This document shows, one piece after another, positions 53,703-62,731 of a stretch of 64,000 bases of DNA. The translations under genes were made by a program, and so were the position numbers. Each line of letters opens with the position of its first letter. Within the stretch, counting starts at the first letter, position 1. Origin of the DNA: Paraburkholderia ginsengiterrae (GTDB lineage: Bacteria > Pseudomonadota > Gammaproteobacteria > Burkholderiales > Burkholderiaceae); NCBI RefSeq assembly GCF_001645125.1, contig NZ_LXKA01000393.1, forward strand, positions 157,172-221,171. The letters are read 5' to 3'. The notes under the pieces were generated by a model. The model was not told the origin of the DNA. It ran no database searches and saw nothing but the letters and a program-made list of their open reading frames with translations.

Positions 53703-54794
53703 TCAGGCGCTCCCGCGAATCACGAGCCGGTGCGGCAGCAGCACGCCCGGCACGTTGGTCAAAGGATTGGCGAGCCGCTGCAACAATAGACGCGCGGCGG
53801 TTTCGCCCAGTTCGCGCATGGGCTGCGCGATGGTGGTGAGCGGCGGATCGATTTGCGCGGCCAGCGAGATATCGTCGAAGCCGACCACCGCGACATCGTC
53901 CGGCACACGCTTGCCGACACTGCGCAAGCCATGGATCACGCCGATCGCGAGCGTATCGGACACCGCGAATATCGCGTCCGGCGCGTGGGACTGATTCATC
54001 AGCGTGGCCGCCGCCGATGCGCCGGCTTCGTAGTCGAGGCTATTCAGGTTCATGCGCCAGCGCGGGTCCGGTTCGATGCCCGCTTCGTTCAACGCGTCCA
54101 GATAGCCCTGCTGACGCTGCCGCGCGTACAGATAGCCGACATCGGAATTGATGAGCCCGATGCGGCGATGGCCGCGCGCGAGCAGATGCCGCACCGCGTC
54201 CCCCGCCGCCCGGTAGTTGTCGATGCCCACATAGGGCACGCCCATCGCCGGGTCGAACTCGCAGCACGCGACCCACGGCAGCGCACCGGAGGCCTCGCCG
54301 AGCGCCTGCTGGATGGTGTCGGGATCGAGACAGATGGCGCCGTCCGCGCGACGGCGCCGCAGCAGGTCGAAGTAGCTGCGCTCGCGGCCCGGATCCGCGC
54401 CCGTGTCGCACAGCAGCATGAAATAGCCGTGCTGGCGCGCCACGCTGTCGATGCCGCGCACGATCTCCGCATAAAAGGGATTGCCCACGTCCGGCACCAT
54501 GGTGAGCAGCAGACGGCTCTCGGCCGTGCGCAGATTGCGCGCGAGTTCGTTGACGCGATAGCCGCTCGCGTCGATGGCGGCCAGCACCTTGTCGCGCGTG
54601 GCGGGCCGCACGTTCTCGTGGCCGTTCAGCACGCGCGACACCGTGGCCACCGACACGCCCGCCTGCTCGGCCACGCCGGCAATCGAGATGCCTTCGGCCG
54701 CGTCGCGCGAGGGCCGGCCGCCGGCTTGCGCAGATGGCTGGGACAGCACGCTGGACGACCCCGCGGGGCCCGCCTTGGACGACGATCTGGACAC
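53703..54794 (-). CDS. LacI-family regulator of the sugar operon
   Basis: A 363-aa LacI/GalR repressor. After a Ser/Ala-rich lead the HTH reads ISIAGVAEQAGVSVATVSRV with the hinge helix, then the type I sugar-binding fold: VPDVGNPFYAEIVRGIDSVA, GVPYVGIDNYRAAGDAV, FAVSDTLAIGVIHGL. I start at the GTG at 54794, with GAGG upstream: a longer reading crosses an operator palindrome and has no support. It is the first gene of the six-gene operon, so autoregulation is likely. The sugar or polyol sensed is not shown. Confidence 0.88.
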   Translation of the reverse strand: MSRSSSKAGPAGSSSVLSQPSAQAGGRPSRDAAEGISIAGVAEQAGVSVATVSRVLNGHENVRPATRDKVLAAIDASGYRVNELARNLRTAESRLLLTMVPDVGNPFYAEIVRGIDSVARQHGYFMLLCDTGADPGRERSYFDLLRRRRADGAICLDPDTIQQALGEASGALPWVACCEFDPAMGVPYVGIDNYRAAGDAVRHLLARGHRRIGLINSDVGYLYARQRQQGYLDALNEAGIEPDPRWRMNLNSLDYEAGASAAATLMNQSHAPDAIFAVSDTLAIGVIHGLRSVGKRVPDDVAVVGFDDISLAAQIDPPLTTIAQPMRELGETAARLLLQRLANPLTNVPGVLLPHRLVIRGSA

Positions 54795-54807
54795 GTAAGC
54801 CCGCCTC

Positions 54808-54829
54808 AAAATGTAATCGATTACATTTT
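54808..54829. promoter_or_regulatory. LacI-type operator at the operon head
   Basis: A 22-base perfect palindrome with core TGTAATCGATTACA (54812-54825), flanked by A and T triplets. CG at the centre fits LacI-family operators. It lies 14 bases before the lacI GTG, so the repressor would block its own operon. The remaining spacer to the Pcm gene (54830-55103) carries a TACAAT (54987-54992), a possible -10 element for that gene, and nothing else I see. Confidence 0.85.
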
Positions 54830-55103
54830 TGGACGATCGAGGCGGGAATCGCAAGGACGGATCCCTAGGGATTAACACGGAGTTGGGAGCGCCGCAGCCC
54901 GGGGTGCTTCTGCCAGGTACGGCCAGGTGCGGCCGGCGCCACGCGACGGGCTGCCCGCGAGGGCGCGGATTGGCACAGTCATTTGGTACAATCCCGCAGT
55001 TACCCTGACAGGCCTCGTGCGCCCAGCCTTCCGCCAGAGGCCGCCGGTCAGTGGCAAATCAAATCAAATCGCAAGACTCGCAAACCATACTGCCGACCCC
55101 ACC

Positions 55104-55757
55104 ATGAACATCGAGCAAGCGCGTTTCAACATGATCGAACAGCAGATCCGCCCCTGGGAAGTGCTCGACCAGGACGTGCTGAATCTGCTCTCGATCGTCA
55201 AGCGTGAAAACTTCGTCCCCGCCGCCTATCGCGATCTGGCCTTCGCCGACTTCGAAGTGCCGCTGCCGGCCGGCCAGCATATGCTGGCGCCGCGCGTTGA
55301 AGCGCGCGTGCTGCAGGAACTGGCGGTGAAGAAGCACGAAAGCGTGCTCGAAATCGGCGCGGGTTCGGGGTACATGGCAGCCTTGCTCGCGCACCGCGCG
55401 CAGCACGTGCTGACGGTCGACATCGAACCGGAACTGGCGGAACTGGCCCGCAACAACCTGATCGCCAACGGCGTCCTGAACGCCGAAGTCACCACCGGCG
55501 ACGCCTCGCGTGGCTGGGCCGGCGCCGCGCCGTACGACGTGATCTGCGTGTCCGGTGGCCTGCCGGTGCTGCCGCAGGAACTGCTCGATCACCTGAAGAT
55601 CGGCGGCCGTCTGGCGGCGTTCGTCGGCGCCGCGCCCGTCATGAAGGCGCAGATCATCACGCGCATCGACGAGAAGCAGTACCGCGTTGCCGACGTGTTC
55701 GAAACGTATATCGAACCGCTCGTCAACGCCGTGCAGCCGTCGCGTTTCAAGTTCTAA
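55104..55757 (+). CDS. pcm: Protein-L-isoaspartate O-methyltransferase family protein
   Basis: A 217-aa class I SAM methyltransferase of the PCMT family. MNIEQARFNMIEQQIRPWEV is the family start (with the conserved MIEQQI); motif I is VLEIGAGSGYMAAL, then VDIEPELAELARNNL, and GGRLAAFVG. Pcm repairs isoaspartate in damaged proteins; this branch, followed by a rhodanese in Burkholderiales, has a shorter substrate loop and its exact substrate is not proven. The in-frame reading upstream of 55104 is not conserved. The rhodanese follows 11 bases on. Confidence 0.88.
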   Translation: MNIEQARFNMIEQQIRPWEVLDQDVLNLLSIVKRENFVPAAYRDLAFADFEVPLPAGQHMLAPRVEARVLQELAVKKHESVLEIGAGSGYMAALLAHRAQHVLTVDIEPELAELARNNLIANGVLNAEVTTGDASRGWAGAAPYDVICVSGGLPVLPQELLDHLKIGGRLAAFVGAAPVMKAQIITRIDEKQYRVADVFETYIEPLVNAVQPSRFKF

Positions 55758-55768
55758 TTCGCCTGCTC

Positions 55769-56092
55769 ATGCAAAATCTGACCGCTCCGGCGCTCGCCGA
55801 ATGGCTCGCCGACACTTCGCGTCCCGCGCCCGTACTGCTCGACGTGCGCGAGCCGTGGGAAATCCAGACGGCGTCGATCGCCGGCGCCGTATTGATTCCC
55901 ATGCGTGAGATTCCCGCACGCAGCGAAGAACTCGACGACGACGCGCAAATCGTCTGCGTCTGCCACCATGGCGCGCGCAGCGCCCAGGTCGCGATGTTCC
56001 TCGAATCGCGCGGCCATACCAACGTCTTCAATCTGCAAGGCGGCATCGACGCGTGGTCGCGTCAGGTCGATCCGTCTGTGCCGACCTACTGA
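55769..56092 (+). CDS. Rhodanese-domain protein
   Basis: A 107-aa single-domain sulfurtransferase. The active-site loop is VCVCHHGARS, with catalytic Cys65, preceded by PVLLDVREPWEIQTASIAGA and followed by FLESRGHTNVFNLQGGIDAW. It would move sulfane sulfur to cyanide or protein thiols in the cytoplasm. It lies close behind pcm and probably shares its transcript. In other Burkholderiales tolC follows here, but not in this window. Confidence 0.9.
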   Translation: MQNLTAPALAEWLADTSRPAPVLLDVREPWEIQTASIAGAVLIPMREIPARSEELDDDAQIVCVCHHGARSAQVAMFLESRGHTNVFNLQGGIDAWSRQVDPSVPTY

Positions 56093-56203
56093 TCTCCCAG
56101 GCCTGCTGAAACCTCAGCAGCGATCGCCATACAACATGACGGCCGGCGCCAACCACGCCGGCCGTTTTGCAATCTGAACGAGATATCGTCAGGAAGCGAC
56201 GGC

Positions 56204-56350
56204 CTACTCCACTTCCGTTAGCACCTCCGCCACCGTCCCACAGATCGCTTCGATCCGCGCCGCCTCGACAATCAACAACGGCTGCAACGCCAGCATGTCG
56301 CCGGTATAGCGCGTCAACACACCCTTCTCGAAGCAGGCCATGCACAAAGG
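56204..56350 (-). pseudogene. C-terminal remnant of a class III aminotransferase
   Basis: The reading ends CFEKGVLTRYTGDMLALQPL and LIVEAARIEAICGTVAEVLT, the pattern of the last ~45 residues of class III (aspartate aminotransferase family) PLP enzymes, where a conserved xRxTGDxxALxPP segment precedes the final helix. Upstream of about 56350 the frame becomes Arg/Cys-rich and unlike any aminotransferase, and the PLP Lys and the rest of the enzyme are missing. This is probably a leftover of a deleted gene. The remaining stretch to 56639 shows no gene. Confidence 0.5.
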
Positions 56351-56639
56351 GGCGGCGGCCATGCACCGCCGGCGCCCGCTGGCGGACAGACACGCTTCGT
56401 TGCGGCGCGGCACGCACCCGAACAAGGCGCGCCGCCCGATCCTGCACCACTTTTGCGCCCTGCCCCCATCGCCCGGGTCGGCAGCCGGCCGCGCCACAGC
56501 ATGCCGTTCCCGCCGCTCAGCTCGAATCAGCCACATGGCATGTCGCTTGCAGTACTCGTGCGGCAAGTTATGCGGGATAAGGCCTGCTGTCTGAAATCGA
56601 CGCCCATAAACAGTCACCATCAATGGCAAGGGGATATAC

Positions 56640-57938
56640 ATGAAACGTCGCAGTCTGTTGAAGTTCGGTTCCATGTCGGGCGCCTTGGCGCTTGCGGGTC
56701 AAGTGCCGTTTGCTCAGGCACAGTCCGGCAGCGGTCCGATCAAGGTGGGTATTCTGCATTCCCTGTCGGGCACGATGGCAATCTCGGAGACATCGCTGAA
56801 GGACACCGCGTTGATGACCATCGCGGACATCAACAAGAATGGCGGCGTCATGGGCCGTCAGCTGGAACCGGTCGTGGTCGACCCTGCATCGAACTGGCCG
56901 CTGTTCGCGGAGAAAGCACGCCAGCTGATCACGCAGGACAAGTGCGCCGTGGTGTTCGGCTGCTGGACCTCGGTGTCGCGCAAGTCGGTGCTGCCGGTGT
57001 TCGAGGAACTGAACGGCCTGCTGTTCTATCCGGTGCAGTACGAAGGCGAGGAAATGTCGCGCAACGTCTTCTATACGGGCGCGGCGCCGAACCAGCAAGC
57101 CATTCCAGCCACCGAATACCTGATGAGCGCGGAAGGCGGCGGCCCCAAGCGCTTCTTCCTGCTGGGCACCGATTACGTGTACCCCCGCACGACCAACAAG
57201 ATTCTGCGCGCCTTCCTCAAATCCAAGGGGGTGCAGGAAGCCGACATTCAGGAGGTCTACACACCGTTCGGCCATAGCGACTACCAGACCATCGTCGCGA
57301 ACATCAAGACCTTCTCGCAAGGCGGCAAGACCGCGGTCATCTCCACGGTGAACGGCGACTCGAACGTGCCGTTCTACAAGGAACTCGGCAACCAGGGGCT
57401 GAAGGCGTCGGACGTGCCGGTCGTCGCGTTCTCGGTGGGCGAGGAAGAACTGCGCGGCATCGATACGAAGCCGCTGGTCGGCAACCTCGCAGCATGGAAT
57501 TACTTCATGTCGCTGCGCAACCCGGCCAACGAGAAGTTCAAGAAACAGTGGGCCGCGTGGGTCGCGCAGAACAATCTGCCGGGCGGCGCCAAGCGCGTGA
57601 CCAACGACCCGATGGAAGCGACGTTCGTCGGCATCCACATGTGGAAGCAGGCCGTCGAAAAAGCCAAGAGCACGGACGTGGACAAGGTGCGCGTGGCGAT
57701 GGTCGGCCAGACGTTCGCGGCGCCGTCGGGTTTCACGCTGGAGATGGACGGCAATCACCATCTGCACAAGCCGGTGATGATCGGCGAAGTGCGCGCCGAC
57801 GGCCAGTTCAACGTGGTGTGGCGGACCAAGACCGCGGTGCGCGCGCAACCGTGGAGCCCGTTCATCGCCGGCAATGCGGGCAAGCCGGACGTGGTCAGCT
57901 CGATCCCGGCGTTCCTGAAGCGCTCGCGAGTGGCCTGA
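56640..57938 (+). CDS. urtA: Urea ABC transporter, periplasmic binding protein
   Basis: A 432-aa type I binding protein of the UrtA type. Tat-like signal start (KRRSLLKFGSMSGALALAGQ), then IKVGILHSLSGTMAISETSL, IADINKNGGVMGRQLEPVVV, TYEEVYTPFG-type segment and FTLEMDGNHHLHKPVMIGEV, all typical of UrtA. It captures urea for the UrtBCDE complex. It precedes the other four genes and ureD, so it supplies urease with substrate. Confidence 0.93.
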   Translation: MKRRSLLKFGSMSGALALAGQVPFAQAQSGSGPIKVGILHSLSGTMAISETSLKDTALMTIADINKNGGVMGRQLEPVVVDPASNWPLFAEKARQLITQDKCAVVFGCWTSVSRKSVLPVFEELNGLLFYPVQYEGEEMSRNVFYTGAAPNQQAIPATEYLMSAEGGGPKRFFLLGTDYVYPRTTNKILRAFLKSKGVQEADIQEVYTPFGHSDYQTIVANIKTFSQGGKTAVISTVNGDSNVPFYKELGNQGLKASDVPVVAFSVGEEELRGIDTKPLVGNLAAWNYFMSLRNPANEKFKKQWAAWVAQNNLPGGAKRVTNDPMEATFVGIHMWKQAVEKAKSTDVDKVRVAMVGQTFAAPSGFTLEMDGNHHLHKPVMIGEVRADGQFNVVWRTKTAVRAQPWSPFIAGNAGKPDVVSSIPAFLKRSRVA

Positions 57939-58146
57939 CAGGGCGGCGCGTCATGGCGGCGATGTCAGCCGCCGTAACACGTCGATTGCAATCCCGCGAC
58001 GGATGCGCCCACCGGGCTCGTGTTCGTGCCGGGACCCGGCATCCAGCCCCCTGTGGCACGACTTTCGCGCGCAGCAACCCGACGGTGCGGCAACGGCGCT
58101 TGCCTCGATGCCGCGCCGCGCCGCCGGTTTTTCTTCAAAGGCCATC

Positions 58147-59808
58147 ATGGCGTTTTCAATCCTCAACTCCGCACGAACACTCGCACGGTCACTCGCACGA
58201 GGGGCCGCGCGGCGCGGCATCGCCGGTGTCGCGCTGGTGATGCTCGCGGCTGCACCGCTGGCCGCCTTCGCGCTGACCCCGGCCGATCTCGCGCCGCTCG
58301 CGGGCGACGACTTCGACGCCAAATCCGCGGCCATCGACAAGCTGATCGCCCTTCATGACCCGGCATCGCTCGCGGTGCTCAAGGCTCTATCGGATGACAG
58401 CGCGCTCGCCACCGACTCGGGCGCCGTGCTGCTGCAAGACGGCGACACCGCGCGCGATGCACTCACCGGCAAGACCGTCGCCGCGGGCGACGCGCAGCCG
58501 GTCACGCTGAACAATCTGCTGCGCTCGAAAGTGGCCGGCGCGTTGTCCGGCCTGCAACTCGACTCGCCGGACAAGGCCACGCGCGAAGCCGCAATTGCGG
58601 CGCTGCTGCAAAACCCCGATCCGTCGATCAAGCCGCTCGTCGACGCGGCACGCGCGAAGGAAACCGATCCGGCGCTGAAGAAGCGCCTCGACACGCTCTG
58701 GGCGATGACCGCCTTGCACGACACCGACCCGGCCAAACGTCTCGAAGCCGTGCAACTGGTCGCCGCGCGGCACGATCTCGATATGAACGAACTGCTGCGG
58801 CCGCTCGTCGCGAAGAAGCCGGACGGTAGCTTCGCGGAAGCGGACGACCGCGTGCGCGCCGCCGCGCAAGGCGGCATCGACGAACTGGATGCGATCCAGC
58901 GGCGCAGCCAGATCGCCGGCACGCTATTCGCGGGCCTGTCGCTCGGCAGCGTGCTGCTGCTCGCCGCTTTAGGTCTTGCGATTACGTATGGGCTAATCGG
59001 CGTCATCAACATGGCGCACGGCGAATTCCTGATGATCGGCGCGTACGCCACCTATGTCGTTCAGAACCTCGTTCAGCGCTTCGCGCCCGGCGCGTTCGAC
59101 TGGTATCCGCTGCTCGCGGTGCCGGCATCGTTCGCGGCGGCGGGACTGGTCGGCATCGTGCTCGACCGGCTGGTGTTGAAGCATCTGTATGGGCGTCCGC
59201 TCGAAACGCTGCTGACCACCTTCGGCGTCAGCCTGATCCTGATTCAGGCCACCCGCATGCTGTTCGGCGCGCAGAACGTGCAGGTGGCCAACCCTTCATG
59301 GATGAGCGGCGGCGTCACCGTCCTGCCCAATCTGATCCTGCCGTACAACCGGCTCGCGATCCTGGCGTTCTCGCTAATCGTGGTCGGCATCGCATGGGCC
59401 GTGCTGACGAAGACGCGTCTCGGCCTGTTCGTGCGCGCCGTCACGCAAAACCGGCGCATGGCGGCCTGCGTCGGCGTGAAGACGGCGCGAGTCGATTCGT
59501 ATGCGTTCGCATTCGGCGCGGGCATCGCCGGGTTGGGCGGCTGCGCGCTGTCGCAGATCGGCAATGTCGGACCGGACCTCGGCCAGAGCTACATCATCGA
59601 TTCGTTCATGGCGGTCGTGCTCGGCGGTGTAGGTCAGCTGGCCGGCACGGTGATCGGCGGCTTCGGGCTCGGGCTCGTCAGCAAGGCGATCGAACCGTTC
59701 TGGGGCGCGGTGCTCGCGAAGATCGCGGTGCTGGTGCTGATCGTGCTGTTCATCCAGAAGCGTCCGCAGGGCATGTTCGCCCTCAAGGGCCGTAGCGCGG
59801 AGGCATGA
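58147..59808 (+). CDS. urtB: Urea ABC transporter permease UrtB
   Basis: A 553-aa permease. Residues 1-~260 are a signal-anchored, helical-repeat periplasmic domain (DLAPLAGDDFDAKSAAIDKL, AIAALLQNPDPSIKPLVDAA) found in UrtB proteins. The membrane part follows: GLAITYGLIGVINMAHGEFL, LETLLTTFGVSLILIQATRM, NRRMAACVGVKTARVDSYAF and GQLAGTVIGGFGLGLVSKAI. The ATG at 58147 has AAGG five bases upstream. A 208-base gap separates it from urtA, which shows no further gene. Confidence 0.93.
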   Translation: MAFSILNSARTLARSLARGAARRGIAGVALVMLAAAPLAAFALTPADLAPLAGDDFDAKSAAIDKLIALHDPASLAVLKALSDDSALATDSGAVLLQDGDTARDALTGKTVAAGDAQPVTLNNLLRSKVAGALSGLQLDSPDKATREAAIAALLQNPDPSIKPLVDAARAKETDPALKKRLDTLWAMTALHDTDPAKRLEAVQLVAARHDLDMNELLRPLVAKKPDGSFAEADDRVRAAAQGGIDELDAIQRRSQIAGTLFAGLSLGSVLLLAALGLAITYGLIGVINMAHGEFLMIGAYATYVVQNLVQRFAPGAFDWYPLLAVPASFAAAGLVGIVLDRLVLKHLYGRPLETLLTTFGVSLILIQATRMLFGAQNVQVANPSWMSGGVTVLPNLILPYNRLAILAFSLIVVGIAWAVLTKTRLGLFVRAVTQNRRMAACVGVKTARVDSYAFAFGAGIAGLGGCALSQIGNVGPDLGQSYIIDSFMAVVLGGVGQLAGTVIGGFGLGLVSKAIEPFWGAVLAKIAVLVLIVLFIQKRPQGMFALKGRSAEA

Positions 59809-59809
59809 G

Positions 59810-61021
59810 ATGACTTCTGCCACTTCACCGGCGAATTCGTCGCCAAGCTCATCGACTCTCGTCGGCGCAAGCGGCGGCGGCTCGATTTCCGGACGCCACG
59901 CGCAAGCGGGCTTCGCGCTCGGCCTGCCGCCACGCCCGGCGCTGCTGTCGCGGCGCGCGTGGCTTGCACTGATCGCGCTGATCATCGCGGTCGGTCTCGG
60001 CGTGCCGTTCGCCACGCTGGTGGTGCCGGAAACGAGCGCGCTGCATCTGTCCGCGTACGCAATGACGATCGCCGGCAAGTTCATGTGCTACGCGATAGCC
60101 GCGCTGGCGCTCGACCTCGTGTGGGGCTACTGCGGCATTCTGAGCCTCGGCCACGCATTGTTCTTCGCGCTGGGCGGCTACGCGATCGGCATGTATCTGA
60201 TGCGCGCCATCGGCCACGACGGCAAGTACGGCAGCGACCTGCCCGACTTCATGGTGTTTCTGGATTGGCATCAATTGCCGTGGTACTGGGAAGGCACGCA
60301 GCATCTCGGCTACGCGCTGCTGCTGGTGGTACTCGTGCCGGCTGTGGTCGCGTGGGTGTTCGGCTTCTTCACATTCCGCTCGCGGGTGAAGGGCGTGTAC
60401 CTCTCGATCATCACGCAGGCCATGACGTTCGCCGCGATGCTGCTGTTCTATCGCAACGAAACGGGCTTCGGCGGCAATAACGGCTTCACCGACTTCAAGC
60501 GCATAGGCGGGTTTCCGATCACGCATCCGGGCACGCGCACCGCCCTTCTGCTGATCACGTTCGCGGTGCTGATCCTCGCGTTCATCGGCGCGCGCGCAAT
60601 CGTCGCCTCGAAGCTCGGCCGCGTGGTCACCGCCGTGCGCGACGGCGAAACGCGCCTGATGTTCCTCGGCTACAGCCCGCTGGCGTACAAGCTCTTCGTG
60701 TGGACAGTGTCCGCCGTGTTGTGCGGGATCGCCGGTGCGTTGTACGTGCCGCAGGTCGGCATCATCAATCCGGGGGAAATGTCGCCGGGCAACTCGATCG
60801 AAATGGCGATCTGGGTCGCGGTGGGCGGACGCGGCACGTTGATCGGACCGATCATCGGCGCTTTCGCGGTGAACGGCGCGAAGAGCTTTTTCACGGCGAA
60901 TTTCCCTGAATACTGGCTGTTCTTTCTGGGTCTGATTTTCGTGCTGGTCCCGCTGTTCCTGCCGAACGGCATCATGGGGCTGATCGAAGTCGTGACGCGC
61001 AAGAGGAACGCTCATGAATGA
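59810..61021 (+). CDS. urtC: Urea ABC transporter permease UrtC
   Basis: A 403-aa permease of the LivM class. After a Ser/Gly-rich cytoplasmic start, helices include ALIALIIAVGLGVPFATLVV, FMCYAIAALALDLVWGYCG (family segment), GHALFFALGGYAIGMYLM, and RLMFLGYSPLAYKLFVWTVS; GRGTLIGPIIGAFAVNGAKS comes near the end. It starts one base after urtB and overlaps urtD by 8 bases. Confidence 0.94.
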   Translation: MTSATSPANSSPSSSTLVGASGGGSISGRHAQAGFALGLPPRPALLSRRAWLALIALIIAVGLGVPFATLVVPETSALHLSAYAMTIAGKFMCYAIAALALDLVWGYCGILSLGHALFFALGGYAIGMYLMRAIGHDGKYGSDLPDFMVFLDWHQLPWYWEGTQHLGYALLLVVLVPAVVAWVFGFFTFRSRVKGVYLSIITQAMTFAAMLLFYRNETGFGGNNGFTDFKRIGGFPITHPGTRTALLLITFAVLILAFIGARAIVASKLGRVVTAVRDGETRLMFLGYSPLAYKLFVWTVSAVLCGIAGALYVPQVGIINPGEMSPGNSIEMAIWVAVGGRGTLIGPIIGAFAVNGAKSFFTANFPEYWLFFLGLIFVLVPLFLPNGIMGLIEVVTRKRNAHE

Positions 61022-61877
61022 AAACCCGATGGTTCCTGATCTGGCTTTACCGGAAGACCTCGCCGAGACCTCGTTGAGCGGCGTCGCGAGCATGGGGCAC
61101 GCGGTCGTGCCCGGCGAGATCGACATCTCGCACGGCACGATCCTGTATCTCGACGACGTGACGGTGAGCTTCGACGGCTTTCGCGCGTTGAACGCGCTGA
61201 CGCTTTCCATCGACGCCGGCGAGCTGCGCTGCATCATTGGTCCGAACGGCGCGGGAAAGACGACGATGATGGATGTCATCACTGGCAAGACGGCACCGGA
61301 TTCAGGCAAGGTGTTCCTCGGACAATCGATTGATCTGACGCGGATGAATGAGCCTTCCATCGCGCGCGCGGGGATTGGGCGCAAGTTTCAAAAGCCCACA
61401 GTGTTCGAGCAGCATCCCGTGTGGGAAAACCTCGAACTGGCGATGAAGGCAAACAAGAGCTGGTGGGCCTCGTTACGCGCGCATCTGGATCGCGAGGCGC
61501 AGGCGCGCATCGAGGAGACGCTGGCGCTGATCGGTCTGGAGGACGAAGCATTGCGTCTCGCCGGAGAACTCTCGCATGGCCAGAAGCAGCGGCTTGAAAT
61601 CGGCATGCTGCTGATGCAGCAGCCGGCGTTGCTGTTGCTCGACGAACCGGCCGCCGGCATGACTGACGACGAAACCATGCAATTGGCCGAGTTGCTCAAT
61701 CGCCTGCGCGGCACGTGCTCGATGATGGTCGTCGAGCACGATATGGAGTTCGTGGCCGCGCTGTCGGGCGAGACGGGCAAGGTGACCGTGATGGCCGAAG
61801 GGCGAGTGCTCGCCCACGGCACACTCGACGAAGTGAAGCGCGACGAGACGGTTATCGAATCGTATCTGGGTCGATGA
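61014..61877 (+). CDS. urtD: Urea ABC transporter ATP-binding protein UrtD
   Basis: A 287-aa ATPase. Walker A is IIGPNGAGKTTMMD, the signature is ELSHGQKQRLEIGM, Walker B is PALLLLDEPAAGMTDDE, and the switch His is in VVEHDMEFV. The C-terminus and the N-terminal extension are UrtD-like; the ABC domain begins near ILYLDDVTVSFDGFRALN. It overlaps urtC by 8 bases, 42 bases ahead of urtE. Confidence 0.94.
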   Translation: MNENPMVPDLALPEDLAETSLSGVASMGHAVVPGEIDISHGTILYLDDVTVSFDGFRALNALTLSIDAGELRCIIGPNGAGKTTMMDVITGKTAPDSGKVFLGQSIDLTRMNEPSIARAGIGRKFQKPTVFEQHPVWENLELAMKANKSWWASLRAHLDREAQARIEETLALIGLEDEALRLAGELSHGQKQRLEIGMLLMQQPALLLLDEPAAGMTDDETMQLAELLNRLRGTCSMMVVEHDMEFVAALSGETGKVTVMAEGRVLAHGTLDEVKRDETVIESYLGR

Positions 61878-61919
61878 GTGAATCGATGAAGAGCCGCTGA
61901 AACAAAGGGTCGAACAGAC

Positions 61920-62612
61920 ATGCTAGAAGTAGAAAACCTGAACCAGTACTACGGCGGCAGCCACATTCTGCGCGACGTGAAGCTCACCGTGCCCGACGGC
62001 AAGCTCACCGTCCTGCTCGGCCGCAACGGGGTCGGCAAAACCACCCTGCTGCGCTGCCTGATGGGTGTCGTGCCGACGAAGAGTGGTTCGATCGCCTGGC
62101 GAGGCACGCCACTCACCAAACTGCCGACTTACTCGCGTGTGGAGAAGGGCCTCGCTTATGTGCCGCAGGGCCGCGATATTTTTCCACGGCTGACCGTGGA
62201 AGAAAATCTGCTGGTGGGCGCCGCGAGCAGGAAAGCGCCCAGGGCGATCCCCGAGCGCATCTACGAACTGTTCCCGGTGCTCAGGGACATGCGCAGCCGC
62301 CGGGGCGGTGATCTGTCGGGTGGTCAGCAGCAACAGCTTGCGATTGGACGCGCGTTGATGAGCGAGCCGCAATTGCTGATACTCGACGAGCCCACTGAGG
62401 GTATTCAGCCGTCGATCATTCAGGACATCGGCCGCACGCTGCGGCAACTGGTCGAGGAAATGGGCATGACGGTGTTGCTCGTAGAGCAGTATTACGACTT
62501 CGCCAAAGATATCGCCGATCGGTATTGGGTGATGAGCCGCGGTGAGATCGTCGCCGGTGGCGAAGGCGCGAATATGGATGCGGATGGAGTACGCGCGCTG
62601 ATCGCCGTGTGA
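61920..62612 (+). CDS. urtE: Urea ABC transporter ATP-binding protein UrtE
   Basis: A 230-aa ATPase. Walker A GRNGVGKTTLLRCL, signature DLSGGQQQQLAIGRAL, Walker B LLILDEPTEGIQPSIIQ, switch region VLLVEQYYDFAKDIAD, all typical of the LivF/UrtE class. It completes urtABCDE and lies 119 bases before ureD, consistent with one urea uptake and urease unit. Confidence 0.94.
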   Translation: MLEVENLNQYYGGSHILRDVKLTVPDGKLTVLLGRNGVGKTTLLRCLMGVVPTKSGSIAWRGTPLTKLPTYSRVEKGLAYVPQGRDIFPRLTVEENLLVGAASRKAPRAIPERIYELFPVLRDMRSRRGGDLSGGQQQQLAIGRALMSEPQLLILDEPTEGIQPSIIQDIGRTLRQLVEEMGMTVLLVEQYYDFAKDIADRYWVMSRGEIVAGGEGANMDADGVRALIAV

Positions 62613-62731
62613 TCAGTACCCACCGCCAGGCGGCGTGCTATTCTCGGCGCAACCTGTGGCAACGCGCTTGAACGTTGCCTCACGTGCGCAGGCACGCTTT
62701 GCCTTTCTCCGTTTGGTCGCATTTCAATCGC

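Noticed and set aside
59849-61384. 511-aa minus-strand reading across urtC and urtD
   Set aside because: Antisense to two well-supported transporter genes; no recognisable domain and an Arg/His/Gln-rich composition.
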